Of a stretch of 64,000 nucleotides of DNA, positions 32,824 through 41,612 are shown piece by piece. Origin of the DNA: Chryseobacterium nepalense (GTDB lineage Bacteria; Bacteroidota; Bacteroidia; Flavobacteriales; Weeksellaceae); assembly GCF_023195755.1 (NCBI RefSeq), contig NZ_CP096203.1, positions 2,418,001-2,482,000 on the forward strand, given 5' to 3'. A model generated the notes under the pieces. The model was not told where the DNA came from, made no database searches, and worked only from the letters and a program-made list of their open reading frames with translations. Numbering within the stretch: the first letter of the stretch is position 1; each line of letters begins with the position of its first letter. Position numbers and translations under genes: made by a program.

Positions 32824-34359
32824 TCACCCATTCCAAAACTCCCGATCCAGACTCCTGTACTGTATCGCCTCCGAAATATGATACGAAAGAATATTTTCTG
32901 AGCCTTCCAGATCTGCTATGGTTCGGGCTACCTTAAGGATGCGGTCATAGGCTCTTGCCGAAAGATTCAGCTTTTCCATAGCGGTTTTGATGAGACTGAA
33001 AGATGATTCATCTAATTCGCAGTATTGTTCAATCTCTTTTGGTCCGATTTGCGCGTTGTAACTTATTTTCAGGTCTTTATACCGTTCTCTTTGAATTTCG
33101 CGAGCCATGAGAACACGTTTTCTGATATCTTCGCTTTTCTCGCCTTTTCTTCGTTCCGCTAATTGTTCAAACTCCACTTTCTGCACCTCAATATGAATAT
33201 CAATCCTGTCCAGGAGAGGTCCGGAAAGCTTATTCATATACCGCTGCATTTCGTAGACGGTGGAAGTATTATTAGGGTCATCAGGAAAAAATCCGCTGGG
33301 GCTGGGATTCATGGAGGCTACCAGCATAAAGCTTGCGGGATAATTCACCGTAAATCTGGCTCTTGAGATTGTTACTTCACGGTCTTCCAGAGGCTGCCGC
33401 ATTACTTCGAGTACGGTTCTTTTAAATTCCGGCATTTCATCCAGAAACAATACTCCGTTGTGTGCCAGCGAGATTTCTCCGGGTTGAGGATAACCTCCCC
33501 CGCCAACAAGTGCCACATCTGAAATCGTGTGATGCGGTGCACGAAACGGACGAACCGTCATCAGTGAAGTTTCCGTGCCCATTTTACCCGCGACAGAATG
33601 GATCTTTGTGGTTTCCAATGCTTCCTTTAAACTAAGTGGAGGCAAAATGCTGGGAACCCTTTTCGCAAGCATTGTTTTCCCGCTTCCGGGAGGCCCGATC
33701 AAAATGATATTATGTCCGCCCGCTGCTGCAACTTCCATCGCTCTTTTCGCAGTCTCCTGCCCTTTCACTTCTGAAAAATCAAAAGGAAAATCATTAATTT
33801 TTTCCTGAAATTCTTTTCTGGTATCGATTTCAATTTTCTCCAGCGGTTTTCCTTCATTAAAGAAATCAATCACCTCTTTTATATTTTCGGCGGCAAAAAC
33901 ATTGAGATTGTTCACAATCGCAGCTTCTCGGGTATTTTGTTTCGGAAGAATAATTCCTTTAAATCCTTCTTCTCTCGCCTGTATGGCAATCGGCAAAACA
34001 CCCTTTACCGGCTGTAAAGTTCCGTCGAGAGAGAGCTCTCCCATAATGATATAGTCCTGGATATTTTCGGCAAGAATCTGATCGGAGGCTGCAAGAATTC
34101 CGATGGCAATGCTAAGATCGTATGCGGCACCTTCTTTACGAAGATCAGCGGGCGCCATATTAATGGTTATTTTCTTTCCGGGAATTTTATAACCTACGTT
34201 TTTCAACGCAGCGGAAATTCTGTAACTGCTTTCTTTAATAGCACTGTCGGGAAGACCTACGAGGTGATAGCCTACTCCTCCGGTATCAACATTAACTTCA
34301 ATCGTAATGGTTTGCGCCGAGACGCCGTGTATTGCACTTCCATAAATTTTGATCAGCAT
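32824..34359 (-). CDS. YifB/ComM-family magnesium-chelatase-like AAA+ ATPase
   Basis: 511 residues. An N-terminal ChlI-like domain (about 20-170, with NVDTGGVGYHLVGLPDSA and INMAPADLRKEGAAYDLSIA) is followed by a Mg-chelatase AAA+ domain. Walker A is GPPGSGKT (222-229), Walker B is GVLFLDEMPEF (302-312), and sensor and C-terminal lid end at SLDREFWN. YifB/ComM is a hexameric helicase that promotes branch migration during natural transformation in other bacteria. Complete and of normal length. Monocistronic; the fit to the family is unambiguous, its role in transformation here is inferred. Confidence 0.95.
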   Translation of the reverse strand: MLIKIYGSAIHGVSAQTITIEVNVDTGGVGYHLVGLPDSAIKESSYRISAALKNVGYKIPGKKITINMAPADLRKEGAAYDLSIAIGILAASDQILAENIQDYIIMGELSLDGTLQPVKGVLPIAIQAREEGFKGIILPKQNTREAAIVNNLNVFAAENIKEVIDFFNEGKPLEKIEIDTRKEFQEKINDFPFDFSEVKGQETAKRAMEVAAAGGHNIILIGPPGSGKTMLAKRVPSILPPLSLKEALETTKIHSVAGKMGTETSLMTVRPFRAPHHTISDVALVGGGGYPQPGEISLAHNGVLFLDEMPEFKRTVLEVMRQPLEDREVTISRARFTVNYPASFMLVASMNPSPSGFFPDDPNNTSTVYEMQRYMNKLSGPLLDRIDIHIEVQKVEFEQLAERRKGEKSEDIRKRVLMAREIQRERYKDLKISYNAQIGPKEIEQYCELDESSFSLIKTAMEKLNLSARAYDRILKVARTIADLEGSENILSYHISEAIQYRSLDREFWNG

Positions 34360-34430
34360 CGTCTGTGTTTTGATGCAAAAATAAAATATTTTTTCTAATC
34401 GGTGAGGGCAATATTTTAAGTATAAAAGAA

Positions 34431-34455
34431 AAGCCCGGGATCAACTCCGGGCCTT
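34431..34455 (-). terminator. Intrinsic terminator after the T9SS cargo gene
   Basis: GCCCGG (34433-34438) pairs with CCGGGC (34447-34452); on the minus strand the stem is followed by TTTTCTTTTAT. It lies 30 nt past the stop at 34485. Confidence 0.75.
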
Positions 34456-34484
34456 TCAATCAATTCAATCCAAAATATCTCATT

Positions 34485-35456
34485 TTATTTCTTGATGAAC
34501 TTATTCTTGTATATTTTACCGTCCGCAGATTTAGATACGATAAAATACGTTCCCGGAACCATTGCACTTACATCAATAGCCTCAGAAAACTGGTGATCTT
34601 TCTTTTGCAGGACAAGTTTTCCGGACATATCAATGATGGAAACTTCAGGGTATTTTTTATCAGATTCTTTTCCGATATAAATAACCTGTGATGCAGGATT
34701 CGGATAAACGCTGAGGTTATTTTCTTTAGGCTTGGTTTCTCCCGTCCCGAGATTGGAGCAGAAGCTGAAGTTTCCGAAATTTAAGGTAATAAAAGCAAAA
34801 TCGCTTAGCATTTCGCACTGATCAGGACAATATTCCGTACAGGCATAAAAACCGAAAGTTCCGGAATTGATTGCCGTATACGAATCTCCTGTTTCCCCAG
34901 CAATAATACAAGGGTCCGTTGGTAAAGGAGGATTACTTCCGGGAAGGCATTTAAACCATGTATGCGTTCCGTAAAGCTGCGGAAAGCCGTCATTAAGCTG
35001 TACTGATGCGCCATCACAAACATTATATACACCGGGAGCCGTTTCTTCAAAAGTTCCGGGCTGGAAATCTGCCATCATAAATGGAAGCCCGTACGCATAG
35101 CCGTCTGCAAGAACCGCAGCGCTTTCTGCAGTACAGTCATTCTGCGTCACCTCAACCTTGAAGTAGTACAGCATATCATCATTCCCGTTGATGGTTAAAG
35201 TCTGGGATGTGGCACCGGGAATTGCTACCCAGGGATTATTATTGGGTGCTTGCCAATCCCACTGCTGTCTGTACCATTGGTACGTTCCATATGTTTGGGT
35301 GGTAGAAAGGGTTTCCGTCTCCGTATTGCAGAAAACTATTTTTTCCGGAAACAGAGTGCCCAGTCTTGGACTGGTAATTTCAGGGGTACATTGTTGTGCT
35401 TTCAGCTGTAAAAAACTTAAAAATAAAAAACTTAAAAAAATTAGTTTTGTTTTCAT
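34485..35456 (-). CDS. Secreted protein with type IX secretion C-terminal sorting domain
   Basis: From the ATG at 35456 (MKTKLIFLSF) 323 residues with a signal peptide (about 1-20, LQLKAQ). The middle holds two Ig-like/PKD-like regions with paired cysteines. The last 80 residues are a type A T9SS sorting domain: LSVYPNPASQVIYIG, VSIIDMSGKLVL, then a closing MVPGTYFIVS..KIYKNKFIKK. Proteins of this class pass through the outer membrane via PorV/SprA and are attached or released. The start two codons further upstream is a TTG and is not used. Cargo function unknown. Confidence 0.92.
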   Translation of the reverse strand: MKTKLIFLSFLFLSFLQLKAQQCTPEITSPRLGTLFPEKIVFCNTETETLSTTQTYGTYQWYRQQWDWQAPNNNPWVAIPGATSQTLTINGNDDMLYYFKVEVTQNDCTAESAAVLADGYAYGLPFMMADFQPGTFEETAPGVYNVCDGASVQLNDGFPQLYGTHTWFKCLPGSNPPLPTDPCIIAGETGDSYTAINSGTFGFYACTEYCPDQCEMLSDFAFITLNFGNFSFCSNLGTGETKPKENNLSVYPNPASQVIYIGKESDKKYPEVSIIDMSGKLVLQKKDHQFSEAIDVSAMVPGTYFIVSKSADGKIYKNKFIKK

Positions 35457-35484
35457 ATACAATTATTTTTGTGATTTAAATATG

Positions 35485-36837
35485 TTAATCCAATAATATC
35501 CTTACTCCGAATTTTACATTAAAATTCAGCGGTTTTTCTTTATAAATCGTTTTTAGTGAACTGTTATCTTTAAAATGATAACCAACTCCGGGCTCAGCAT
35601 AAATACCTATATATTTTACCACCTTAAACTGAACTCCTACAGCCGAATTCACAGAAACCTGAACTGGTTTTTCACGAATATCTTCTTTGATCTCCTGCTT
35701 TATCGCGCCATCTACAATATATTTCGTTTTGATATCGCCGGAAACTGCTTTTTCAACAGTACCTCCTCCTGTGAGATAGCCCGTAAAAGCGCCTTTCTGA
35801 ATAACATTATAGTTTACCTGAACCGGAATTCCCACGTAGTGAATATTCTGCTCACTGCTGATAAAATCCGACTGACTTCCGGAGGTTAGCTCCGCGGAAA
35901 GCTTAGTATAATTAATCCCTGTTCCGATGCTCCACTTTTTTCCTAAATTTTTATAGACAGAAGCACCAAAAGTTAGCGGTGTTTTATGCCTGATGGTGGC
36001 ATCAACTTTTTTATCCTGATTAGCCAGAAGAATGGACATCAGCGGATCTTCACCAGATCCCAGACTCCACATTTCAGGAAGAGAAGGTGTGGCTCCGGTG
36101 AGTGAGGCATAACCCGGGAACTGATCGGTAGAATTTGAAGAGGCGTTTCCTGTTCCCAAACCCAGCATCCAGTTTCTTTTTGCTTTATTGAATGCCAGCT
36201 TTTTCGCTTCAGATTCTTCCTTCTTTTTTCTTTCTTCTTTTGTCATCAAAGGATAGGTTTCTTCAACAAACGGGTTTTCCGTAGTAGTTCCTTTATTTTC
36301 TTTCTGAGTTAATTTATTTTCAGAAAATATTTCATTTTCAAGATCAATTTCTGATTTGTCAACCAGATTAATTCCCGATGAAAAAGTTATCCCCGTTAAA
36401 GAATTTTTAAGATATTCCTGTCCTGAATTCTTCTTTTGCTTTCCTTTTTGTTCAGGGCTAAAAAACTGGTTTCCAAAGTCTTTTTCGGAATAATTTGCTA
36501 CTGGATTAGATATTGGTTTTTCCTGAAAATTATCTTCTACAGTATATTGTTTTTTAATTTCAGGTTGATGTTTTTTTCCGGTAAAATCAAATAGCCCGCC
36601 CAGAATCAAGAATACAATAACTGTCGCAGCAACACCGACAATACGATACATTAGCGGCCGGTTAAATTCAACAACAGCCTTCTGCGCTTTGAGATCATTC
36701 GGAACGGAACTGGGAATGCCGTTGTTCTCGTCCTCCACAAATAATTCTTCCCTGATATTTTTCCACAATCCATCAGGAACATCTTCTGTGTGATCTTCCA
36801 TTTTCCTGCGCAGATCATTTAACCATTCATTACTCAT
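35485..36837 (-). CDS. Anti-sigma-like one-pass protein with C-terminal beta-barrel domain
   Basis: 450 residues. Residues 1-60 are a short cytoplasmic segment typical of anti-sigma factors paired with an ECF sigma (NEWLNDLRRKMEDHTEDVPDGLWKNI). One membrane helix follows (about 65-84), then a long Lys/Glu-rich periplasmic linker (about 90-215). A domain of about 185 residues closes it (about 265-450), with beta-hairpin patterns, alternating hydrophobics and a terminal aromatic/Val strand like OmpA/PorT-type outer-membrane barrels. The ATG overlaps the end of the sigma gene by 8 nt. Spanning from cytoplasm to outer membrane in one chain would be unusual and is inferred from pattern. Confidence 0.75.
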   Translation of the reverse strand: MSNEWLNDLRRKMEDHTEDVPDGLWKNIREELFVEDENNGIPSSVPNDLKAQKAVVEFNRPLMYRIVGVAATVIVFLILGGLFDFTGKKHQPEIKKQYTVEDNFQEKPISNPVANYSEKDFGNQFFSPEQKGKQKKNSGQEYLKNSLTGITFSSGINLVDKSEIDLENEIFSENKLTQKENKGTTTENPFVEETYPLMTKEERKKKEESEAKKLAFNKAKRNWMLGLGTGNASSNSTDQFPGYASLTGATPSLPEMWSLGSGEDPLMSILLANQDKKVDATIRHKTPLTFGASVYKNLGKKWSIGTGINYTKLSAELTSGSQSDFISSEQNIHYVGIPVQVNYNVIQKGAFTGYLTGGGTVEKAVSGDIKTKYIVDGAIKQEIKEDIREKPVQVSVNSAVGVQFKVVKYIGIYAEPGVGYHFKDNSSLKTIYKEKPLNFNVKFGVRILLD

Positions 36838-37396
36838 ATTGCGCTGTTTTAGACATTTTATATTCTTTTATTTTCCGGGCAAGCATTGATTTGGCCCTGT
36901 GCAACTGCGATGCTGAGGAATTTTCGGCAATCCCCAGTATCTCTGCGATTTCCTTATGACTTTTTTCTTCAAAAACAAAAAGGTTGAACACAGTCCTGTA
37001 CCCATCAGGAAGCGTCCGGATCATTTCCATAATTTCATGCTGTGAAATTTCGTCCAGATCAGGTTCTTCTTCTATTTCAACATCCGGAATATCAGTTTCA
37101 TCAGCTACGATTTTAAAATCTGAATTTTGTTTAATGTGCTGTAAAGATTCATTGACTGTAATTCTGCTGGCCCAGGCTTTCAGAGAACCATTTCCTCGGT
37201 ATTCAAAAGAATCTATTGAGCGAAACATTCTGATAAAGCTGTTCTGTAAAACATCATTCACATGATCCCTGTCAATGATATATCTCGAACACACATAGGC
37301 AAGACTACCTGAATAAGCCTCAAAAAGCTCTTTCCAGGCCGCTTCTTCTTTTTGCAAAAGGCGGCTAACCAAAATTTGTTCGTTGTTTTCTTTCAT
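36830..37396 (-). CDS. ECF-type RNA polymerase sigma factor
   Basis: 188 residues. Sigma region 2 (about 20-90) has YVCSRYIIDRDHVNDVLQNSFIRMFRSI and LKAWASRITVNESL. Region 4 (about 120-180) has LPDGYRTVFNLFVFEEKSHKEIAEILGIAENSSASQLHRAKSML, a clear helix-turn-helix. It lacks region 3 and the long N-terminus of primary sigmas. ECF sigmas direct RNA polymerase to stress or envelope regulons and are held by a membrane anti-sigma, here the 8-nt-overlapping downstream gene. Regulon unknown. Confidence 0.95.
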   Translation of the reverse strand: MKENNEQILVSRLLQKEEAAWKELFEAYSGSLAYVCSRYIIDRDHVNDVLQNSFIRMFRSIDSFEYRGNGSLKAWASRITVNESLQHIKQNSDFKIVADETDIPDVEIEEEPDLDEISQHEIMEMIRTLPDGYRTVFNLFVFEEKSHKEIAEILGIAENSSASQLHRAKSMLARKIKEYKMSKTAQYE

Positions 37397-37445
37397 TGAC
37401 TATATGATATCACTCCGATGCTGTCAGTCATTTAACATAATACAA

Positions 37446-37479
37446 AGATAGGCGGCCTCAAACTGAAGCCGGCCTATCT
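37446..37479 (-). terminator. Terminator after the DUF4840-like gene
   Basis: AGATAGG (37446-37452) pairs with CCTATCT (37473-37479) with an inner GGC/GCC. Read on the minus strand a T-rich stretch follows. A TATCTTTG (minus strand, 37450-37443) inside the stem base could serve as -7 box for the sigma-factor gene. Confidence 0.6.
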
Positions 37480-37494
37480 GCAAAAAACTACTAT

Positions 37495-38070
37495 TTAATT
37501 CTTTATACTGATTGGAACTTCATATTTTATGATCTGATAAGGAGTGACCTCTGTCTCTCCGACAGTTATTTTTTCCGCTTCCCAGGCAAATCTCAGGGAA
37601 GTATCATATCCTACATAAAAACCTTTCTGTTTTGCAGACATCTTTACTGAAATATTTTTTGTGACACCTTCTACAGGAATCTGAAAAGCCATAACCTGAG
37701 GCTCTAAAGCAAGTTCTACCACATTTTGCTCGGTATTCAACTTAGATTTGAATTTTATTTTATATTCCACTTTTCCTAAGTGTGCTAAAACAGTGTCCGC
37801 CTTTGCCGGATCTGTTATGATCGTTTTTACTACTTCCCTCGCAGGAAAATCTTTGAAAGTGATCAGGCTGTCTTTAGCATTGAAATCAGTAATCTTTTCA
37901 TTTATTTTTCCTCCCTGGAAGGTTACCAGTCTGGCCTTATAATTTCCGTCAACATCACTCAGCTTTACAGGAATTGGCGTGTACTGGTCTTCAAGGCACG
38001 ATATCAATGACATTCCGGATACAGCAATAGCAGCAAGCATCAGGAAATGAAGTACTTTTTTTATCTTCAT
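37495..38070 (-). CDS. DUF4840-like lipoprotein
   Basis: From the ATG at 38070 (MKIKKVLHFL) 191 residues; 6 more codons are open upstream. The lipobox is GMSLISC (Cys about 25). The mature domain is beta-rich: VDGNYKARLVTFQGG..ITDFNAKDSLITFKDFPAREVVKTI, then VEYKIKFKSK and a C-terminal ITVGETEVTPYQIIKYEVPISI. This agrees with my memory of DUF4840, lipoproteins of unknown function found in Bacteroidetes. Monocistronic between the sigma-factor gene and the divergent csaA. No catalytic motif. Confidence 0.78.
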   Translation of the reverse strand: MKIKKVLHFLMLAAIAVSGMSLISCLEDQYTPIPVKLSDVDGNYKARLVTFQGGKINEKITDFNAKDSLITFKDFPAREVVKTIITDPAKADTVLAHLGKVEYKIKFKSKLNTEQNVVELALEPQVMAFQIPVEGVTKNISVKMSAKQKGFYVGYDTSLRFAWEAEKITVGETEVTPYQIIKYEVPISIKN

Positions 38071-38290
38071 TATATTAAATTTTGGCATTAAACATTATCA
38101 TTGAGTACTCATTCTATAAATACTGGTTTCAGGTAAATCTTGCACGGAAATCATATAATTTTTCTCAAAAATTCGTAACCAATTGATTATTAGATGTAAA
38201 ATTTATTGATCAAGATTATTTAAGTTTTATTATTTTAATACTTTTGTTAAACCTGCAAAAGGAAAAGAGAATAGAATAATAAATCACATT

Positions 38291-38638
38291 ATGACAGTAA
38301 AACCTGAAATCTCCTGGACAGATTTTGAAAAAATTGATATCAGATGCGGAACCGTAGTTTCAGCCAATGACTTTGAGAAAGCCAGAAATCCTTCCTATCA
38401 ACTGGAAATAGACTTTGGAGATCTGGGAATTAAAAAATCATCTGCACAGATTACATCATTATACAGTAAAGAAGAATTGGTTGGCCTGCAGGTTCTGGCC
38501 GTTGTTAATTTTCCTAAAAAACAGATTGCCAATTTCTTCAGCGAATGTCTGGTTTTAGGGGTTTATGGTGAAGATAAAAAAGAGGTCACTTTACTAACTC
38601 CTTCCCTGCCCGTGAAAAACGGAATGCAGGTAGGATAA
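38291..38638 (+). CDS. csaA: CsaA-type tRNA-binding domain protein
   Basis: 115 residues forming a single OB-fold tRNA-binding domain (EMAP-II/Arc1 type): FEKIDIRCGTVVSANDFEKARNPSYQLEIDFG..IKKSSAQITSLYSKEELVG, NFPKKQIANFFSECLVLG and a terminal LLTPSLPVKNGMQV. The motif SAQI and the Phe-Pro-x-[KR]-x-I loop are diagnostic. CsaA in Bacillus is a dimeric, chaperone-like tRNA-binding protein. First of three closely spaced plus-strand genes (12 nt to the exonuclease gene, then 3 nt to the DUF59 gene). Confidence 0.93.
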   Translation: MTVKPEISWTDFEKIDIRCGTVVSANDFEKARNPSYQLEIDFGDLGIKKSSAQITSLYSKEELVGLQVLAVVNFPKKQIANFFSECLVLGVYGEDKKEVTLLTPSLPVKNGMQVG

Positions 38639-38650
38639 AATAAAAAACAA

Positions 38651-39355
38651 ATGATACAGCACATTCCTTTAGAAAGAATTTTATTTATTGATATTGAAAC
38701 CGTTCCGGGCTCCGGATCGTGGGAGGAGCTTCCTGAAACCGAGCAGATGCTTTGGGATAAAAAAACGAAATTCCAGAGAAAAGATGAAATTTCCGCACAG
38801 GATTTTTATTCGGAAAAAGCAGGTATTATGGCTGAATTCGGAAAAATTATCTGTATTACGATCGGGATGCTTGAAAAGAATGATACTTTAAAAATTAAAA
38901 GTTTTGCCGGGCATGACGAAAAAAAGATATTACAGGAATTCGGGGAAATCTTTAATAGTCAGCGGCTTCGTGAAGTAATTCTGTGTGCACACAATGGAAA
39001 AGAATTTGATTTTCCCTGGATTGCCAGAAGGTTCCTGATTAATGGAATGATGCCTCCGATACCATTTCAGATGTTTGGAAAAAAACCCTGGGAAATTCCT
39101 CACCTTGATACCATGGAACTTTGGAAATTCGGGGACTACAAGAGTTTTGTTTCCCTGGAATTACTGGCTCATGTTTTTAAAGTTCCCACTCCGAAAGATG
39201 ATATCGACGGCTCAATGGTTTCATCAATCTACTACATAGAGAAAGACTTGCAAAGAATAGTAGACTATTGTGAAAAAGATGTCTTAACTTTGGCAAATAT
39301 TTTCAGGCGCATGCGTCAGGAAGATTTATTGAAAAGGTACATCAATTTAGATTAA
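38651..39355 (+). CDS. Predicted 3'-5' exonuclease (PolB-exonuclease-like)
   Basis: 234 residues of the RNase H-like DEDD exonuclease fold. Motif I is LFIDIETVPG (Asp14, Glu16), motif II AHNGKEFDFPWI (about 118-129), motif III YCEKDVLTLANIF (about 203-215). All four acidic metal ligands of DEDDy enzymes are present. This matches the family of predicted 3'-5' exonucleases related to the PolB exonuclease domain (DNA_pol_B_exo2). Cytoplasmic, single-domain; substrate DNA or RNA end trimming is inferred. Followed after 3 nt by the DUF59 gene. Confidence 0.9.
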   Translation: MIQHIPLERILFIDIETVPGSGSWEELPETEQMLWDKKTKFQRKDEISAQDFYSEKAGIMAEFGKIICITIGMLEKNDTLKIKSFAGHDEKKILQEFGEIFNSQRLREVILCAHNGKEFDFPWIARRFLINGMMPPIPFQMFGKKPWEIPHLDTMELWKFGDYKSFVSLELLAHVFKVPTPKDDIDGSMVSSIYYIEKDLQRIVDYCEKDVLTLANIFRRMRQEDLLKRYINLD

Positions 39356-39358
39356 AAA

Positions 39359-39685
39359 ATGAAATTTACAGACGATCAGATTGCTGACATTGGTGAAGAG
39401 ATCATCAACGTCTTAAAAACCGTATATGACCCTGAAATTCCGGTAGATATCTATGAATTAGGACTGGTTTATGATGTTCAGATTTCCGATGATGCGGATG
39501 TTAAGATCATCATGACCCTTACGACTCCCAATTGCCCGGTTGCAGAAACACTTCCTCAGGAAGTAAAAGATAAAGTAGCAGAAGTGGAAAATGTAAAAAG
39601 TGTTGACCTGGAACTTACATTCGAACCAAGCTGGAATAAGGACATGATGAGTGAGGAAGCCAAATTTGAGCTGGGAATGCTTTAA
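39359..39685 (+). CDS. DUF59/MIP18-family Fe-S assembly protein (SufT-like)
   Basis: 108 residues with the MIP18 signature YDPEIPVDIYELGLVYDV (about 21-38) and the reactive cysteine loop TTPNCPVAETLPQEV (Cys about 59). The final strand reads VDLELTFEPSWNKDMMSEEAKFELGML. Members act in Fe-S cluster maturation or transfer to client proteins. Its neighbours here are not suf genes, so assignment to SufT is by domain only. A terminator follows. Confidence 0.93.
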   Translation: MKFTDDQIADIGEEIINVLKTVYDPEIPVDIYELGLVYDVQISDDADVKIIMTLTTPNCPVAETLPQEVKDKVAEVENVKSVDLELTFEPSWNKDMMSEEAKFELGML

Positions 39686-39731
39686 TTGCTTTACTAAAAT
39701 ATTTTTCAATTTAATATTATTTTTAAATAAC

Positions 39732-39761
39732 AGCTGTTTCATTTTTGAGACAGCTTTTTTT
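39732..39761 (+). terminator. Intrinsic terminator after the DUF59 gene
   Basis: AGCTGTTTC (39732-39740) pairs with GAGACAGCT (39747-39755, one G-U pair), followed by six T's. Confidence 0.8.
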
Positions 39762-39850
39762 GTTTCCGTTTTTTCCCCATACATATTTCGTAAAAACACT
39801 AATATACACAATATCAAACCCGTATAACTTTGGCTTCAGAAATCAACAGT

Positions 39851-40240
39851 ATGAAAGCCAATACAATCATCGTATCATTTAACAACGGAAGTGTTCCTCC
39901 GCAATATGCATACCGATACCAGATTATTTTCTTTGAAGAGAATGGAAATGCAGAGTTCAAACTTTTTAAAGGCGATGAAAAGGATGAAAAAATGATTGTA
40001 TCTGAACAAAAGAAATTTGATACGGAAATTTTTCTTCAGCTTCTTTATTTAGTAAATAATCTAGAGAATTCTCAAAAAAACCCGGCCATGGTGGGAGGAA
40101 GTGAAAGAATAATTAATGTTAATTCAAAAAAGATTACAATCGCTCCCGATGATGATCTCGGAGTTTCTTTATTCAACCGCTTTCTAAAACTGTACAGTAC
40201 TGATTTTCAAAACCAAATTAATTTTAACCTTAATCTTTAA
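39851..40240 (+). CDS. Small cytoplasmic protein paired with a calpain-like protease
   Basis: From the ATG at 39851 (MKANTIIVSF) about 129 residues; the frame is open to 39830. It has no signal peptide. Predicted strands TIIVSFNNG, RYQIIFFEENG and NAEFKLFKGD are followed by a helical part (FLQLLYLVNNLE) and strands around IINVNSKKITIAP. I recognise no family. It ends 11 nt before the calpain-family protease gene. Small partner genes directly next to intracellular cysteine proteases often encode inhibitors or adaptors (for example staphostatins with staphopains); that role is proposed here from position only. Confidence 0.65.
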   Translation: MKANTIIVSFNNGSVPPQYAYRYQIIFFEENGNAEFKLFKGDEKDEKMIVSEQKKFDTEIFLQLLYLVNNLENSQKNPAMVGGSERIINVNSKKITIAPDDDLGVSLFNRFLKLYSTDFQNQINFNLNL

Positions 40241-40251
40241 AACCAATTATC

Positions 40252-41553
40252 ATGGACCAAGCACCTAAAGAAATGTTTGTAGGAGTAATTAATCCTTATG
40301 CATTAACCGAAGCTATTACAGGAAGAAAATTCGACTGGAAAGACGCAAAATCGTATCAGATCCTTGAAGAGACCCTGGAAACCAACTATTCAGAACTTTT
40401 TGACATCAAATTTAATTCACCTTTGTATGCCGGACTGGAACTTACTAAAGACAACACCGTACGTGCTCTGAAATCTGAGGAAGTTAAAGTAAGAGCCACC
40501 GATAAACTGGAATCTGTAAACCTTTCAAACATTAAAACCCTGAATGATCTTTCCACAACAGGAATAAAAGATCTGAATACCATTTCCGTAAAAAATGCGA
40601 GACTGGACAAAGGCGATGTAAAAATGGTACTGAATATCCCGAAGCTCAACAGTACGATCAACAACAGGCTGATTACGCCTTCCATAAAAAACATTATTTA
40701 CGGACAGGTAATTGCAAACGGATGGACGCCTGCAGGAACATCCTGGAGTGACAGAGGAAATTTCTTCAATGATGTTACGGAATACAATGACCCGATTCAG
40801 GGAGCAATAGGCAACTGCTATTTCATTGCGGCAATTTCTGCAATCGCATGGGCAGCTCCTTACACTATTGAGCACAAAGTAAGAGCCACCGGAACAGGAG
40901 AAACCGACCGCACCAATGCGATTCAGTTTTTCACAAAAGGCGGAGGAAAAGATGCCGCAACGAGGCTCGTAGAAGTAACTGATAATACCATCATTAACGC
41001 GTCCAACAATCCGGTATACTGCAGAAGCAATGATGCAGGAGAAATTTGGCCCGCCGTTTATGAAAAAGCTTTTGCAAAATGGATTACGAATGCAAATGAT
41101 GATAAACCGGATATTTCCCAAACCGCCTATGGAGATCCCGCAAAAGCTGTTGCACAGCTTACCAATAAAACGCCGTATTACTATTACACCTCATCAAGAA
41201 CAGGGCTTGATCTTTTCGGAATTGTGAGAGAAAACTCAATGAGCTATAAAACCTTTAATCCCATGGTTGCATGGACATACGGATCTGGGAAAGATTATAC
41301 AGGATCAAATATTGTAGGAAACCATGCCTATACTGTTTTGGGATGGTCTACATTCAATAACAAAAATTATATTATCCTGAGAAATCCATGGGGAGTTACC
41401 GAACCAAACGGTTTAAATTCTTACCAGGGTCTGATCAGCTTTTTTGACGGAAGTTTCTGGAGACCCATCAACATGATTGGAAACGATGGTGTTTTCGCAT
41501 TGGAAATCAACTCTTTTCAATATTACTTTGCCGCCTTGGGAGTTGCAAAATAA
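40252..41553 (+). CDS. Calpain-like cysteine protease (family C2), cytoplasmic
   Basis: 433 residues. The catalytic core runs about 175-420. GAIGNCYFIAA supplies Cys189 with the oxyanion Gln183 just before it (PIQGAIGNC). GNHAYTVLGW supplies His358. IILRNPWG supplies Asn378. The order Cys-His-Asn and the Asn-Pro-Trp-Gly motif are diagnostic for calpains. The N-terminal 175 residues have no calcium-binding EF-hand and no signal peptide, so it is probably cytoplasmic or uses an unknown route. It follows the small partner gene by 11 nt and is closed by a terminator. Substrate unknown. Confidence 0.92.
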   Translation: MDQAPKEMFVGVINPYALTEAITGRKFDWKDAKSYQILEETLETNYSELFDIKFNSPLYAGLELTKDNTVRALKSEEVKVRATDKLESVNLSNIKTLNDLSTTGIKDLNTISVKNARLDKGDVKMVLNIPKLNSTINNRLITPSIKNIIYGQVIANGWTPAGTSWSDRGNFFNDVTEYNDPIQGAIGNCYFIAAISAIAWAAPYTIEHKVRATGTGETDRTNAIQFFTKGGGKDAATRLVEVTDNTIINASNNPVYCRSNDAGEIWPAVYEKAFAKWITNANDDKPDISQTAYGDPAKAVAQLTNKTPYYYYTSSRTGLDLFGIVRENSMSYKTFNPMVAWTYGSGKDYTGSNIVGNHAYTVLGWSTFNNKNYIILRNPWGVTEPNGLNSYQGLISFFDGSFWRPINMIGNDGVFALEINSFQYYFAALGVAK

Positions 41554-41582
41554 AACTGATACTTTTAATTAACCAACTTAAG

Positions 41583-41612
41583 CTTTCACAGATCTATCTG
41601 TGAAAGTTTTTA
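41583..41612 (+). terminator. Intrinsic terminator after the calpain-like gene
   Basis: CTTTCACAGA (41583-41592) pairs with TCTGTGAAAG (41597-41606), loop TCTA, followed by TTTTTA. It abuts the stop of the convergent sulfurtransferase gene. Confidence 0.85.

Noticed and set aside
40525..41121. 198-codon minus-strand frame within the calpain-like gene
   Set aside because: Shadow of a gene with intact catalytic residues; Cys/Ser/Arg-rich composition without domains.
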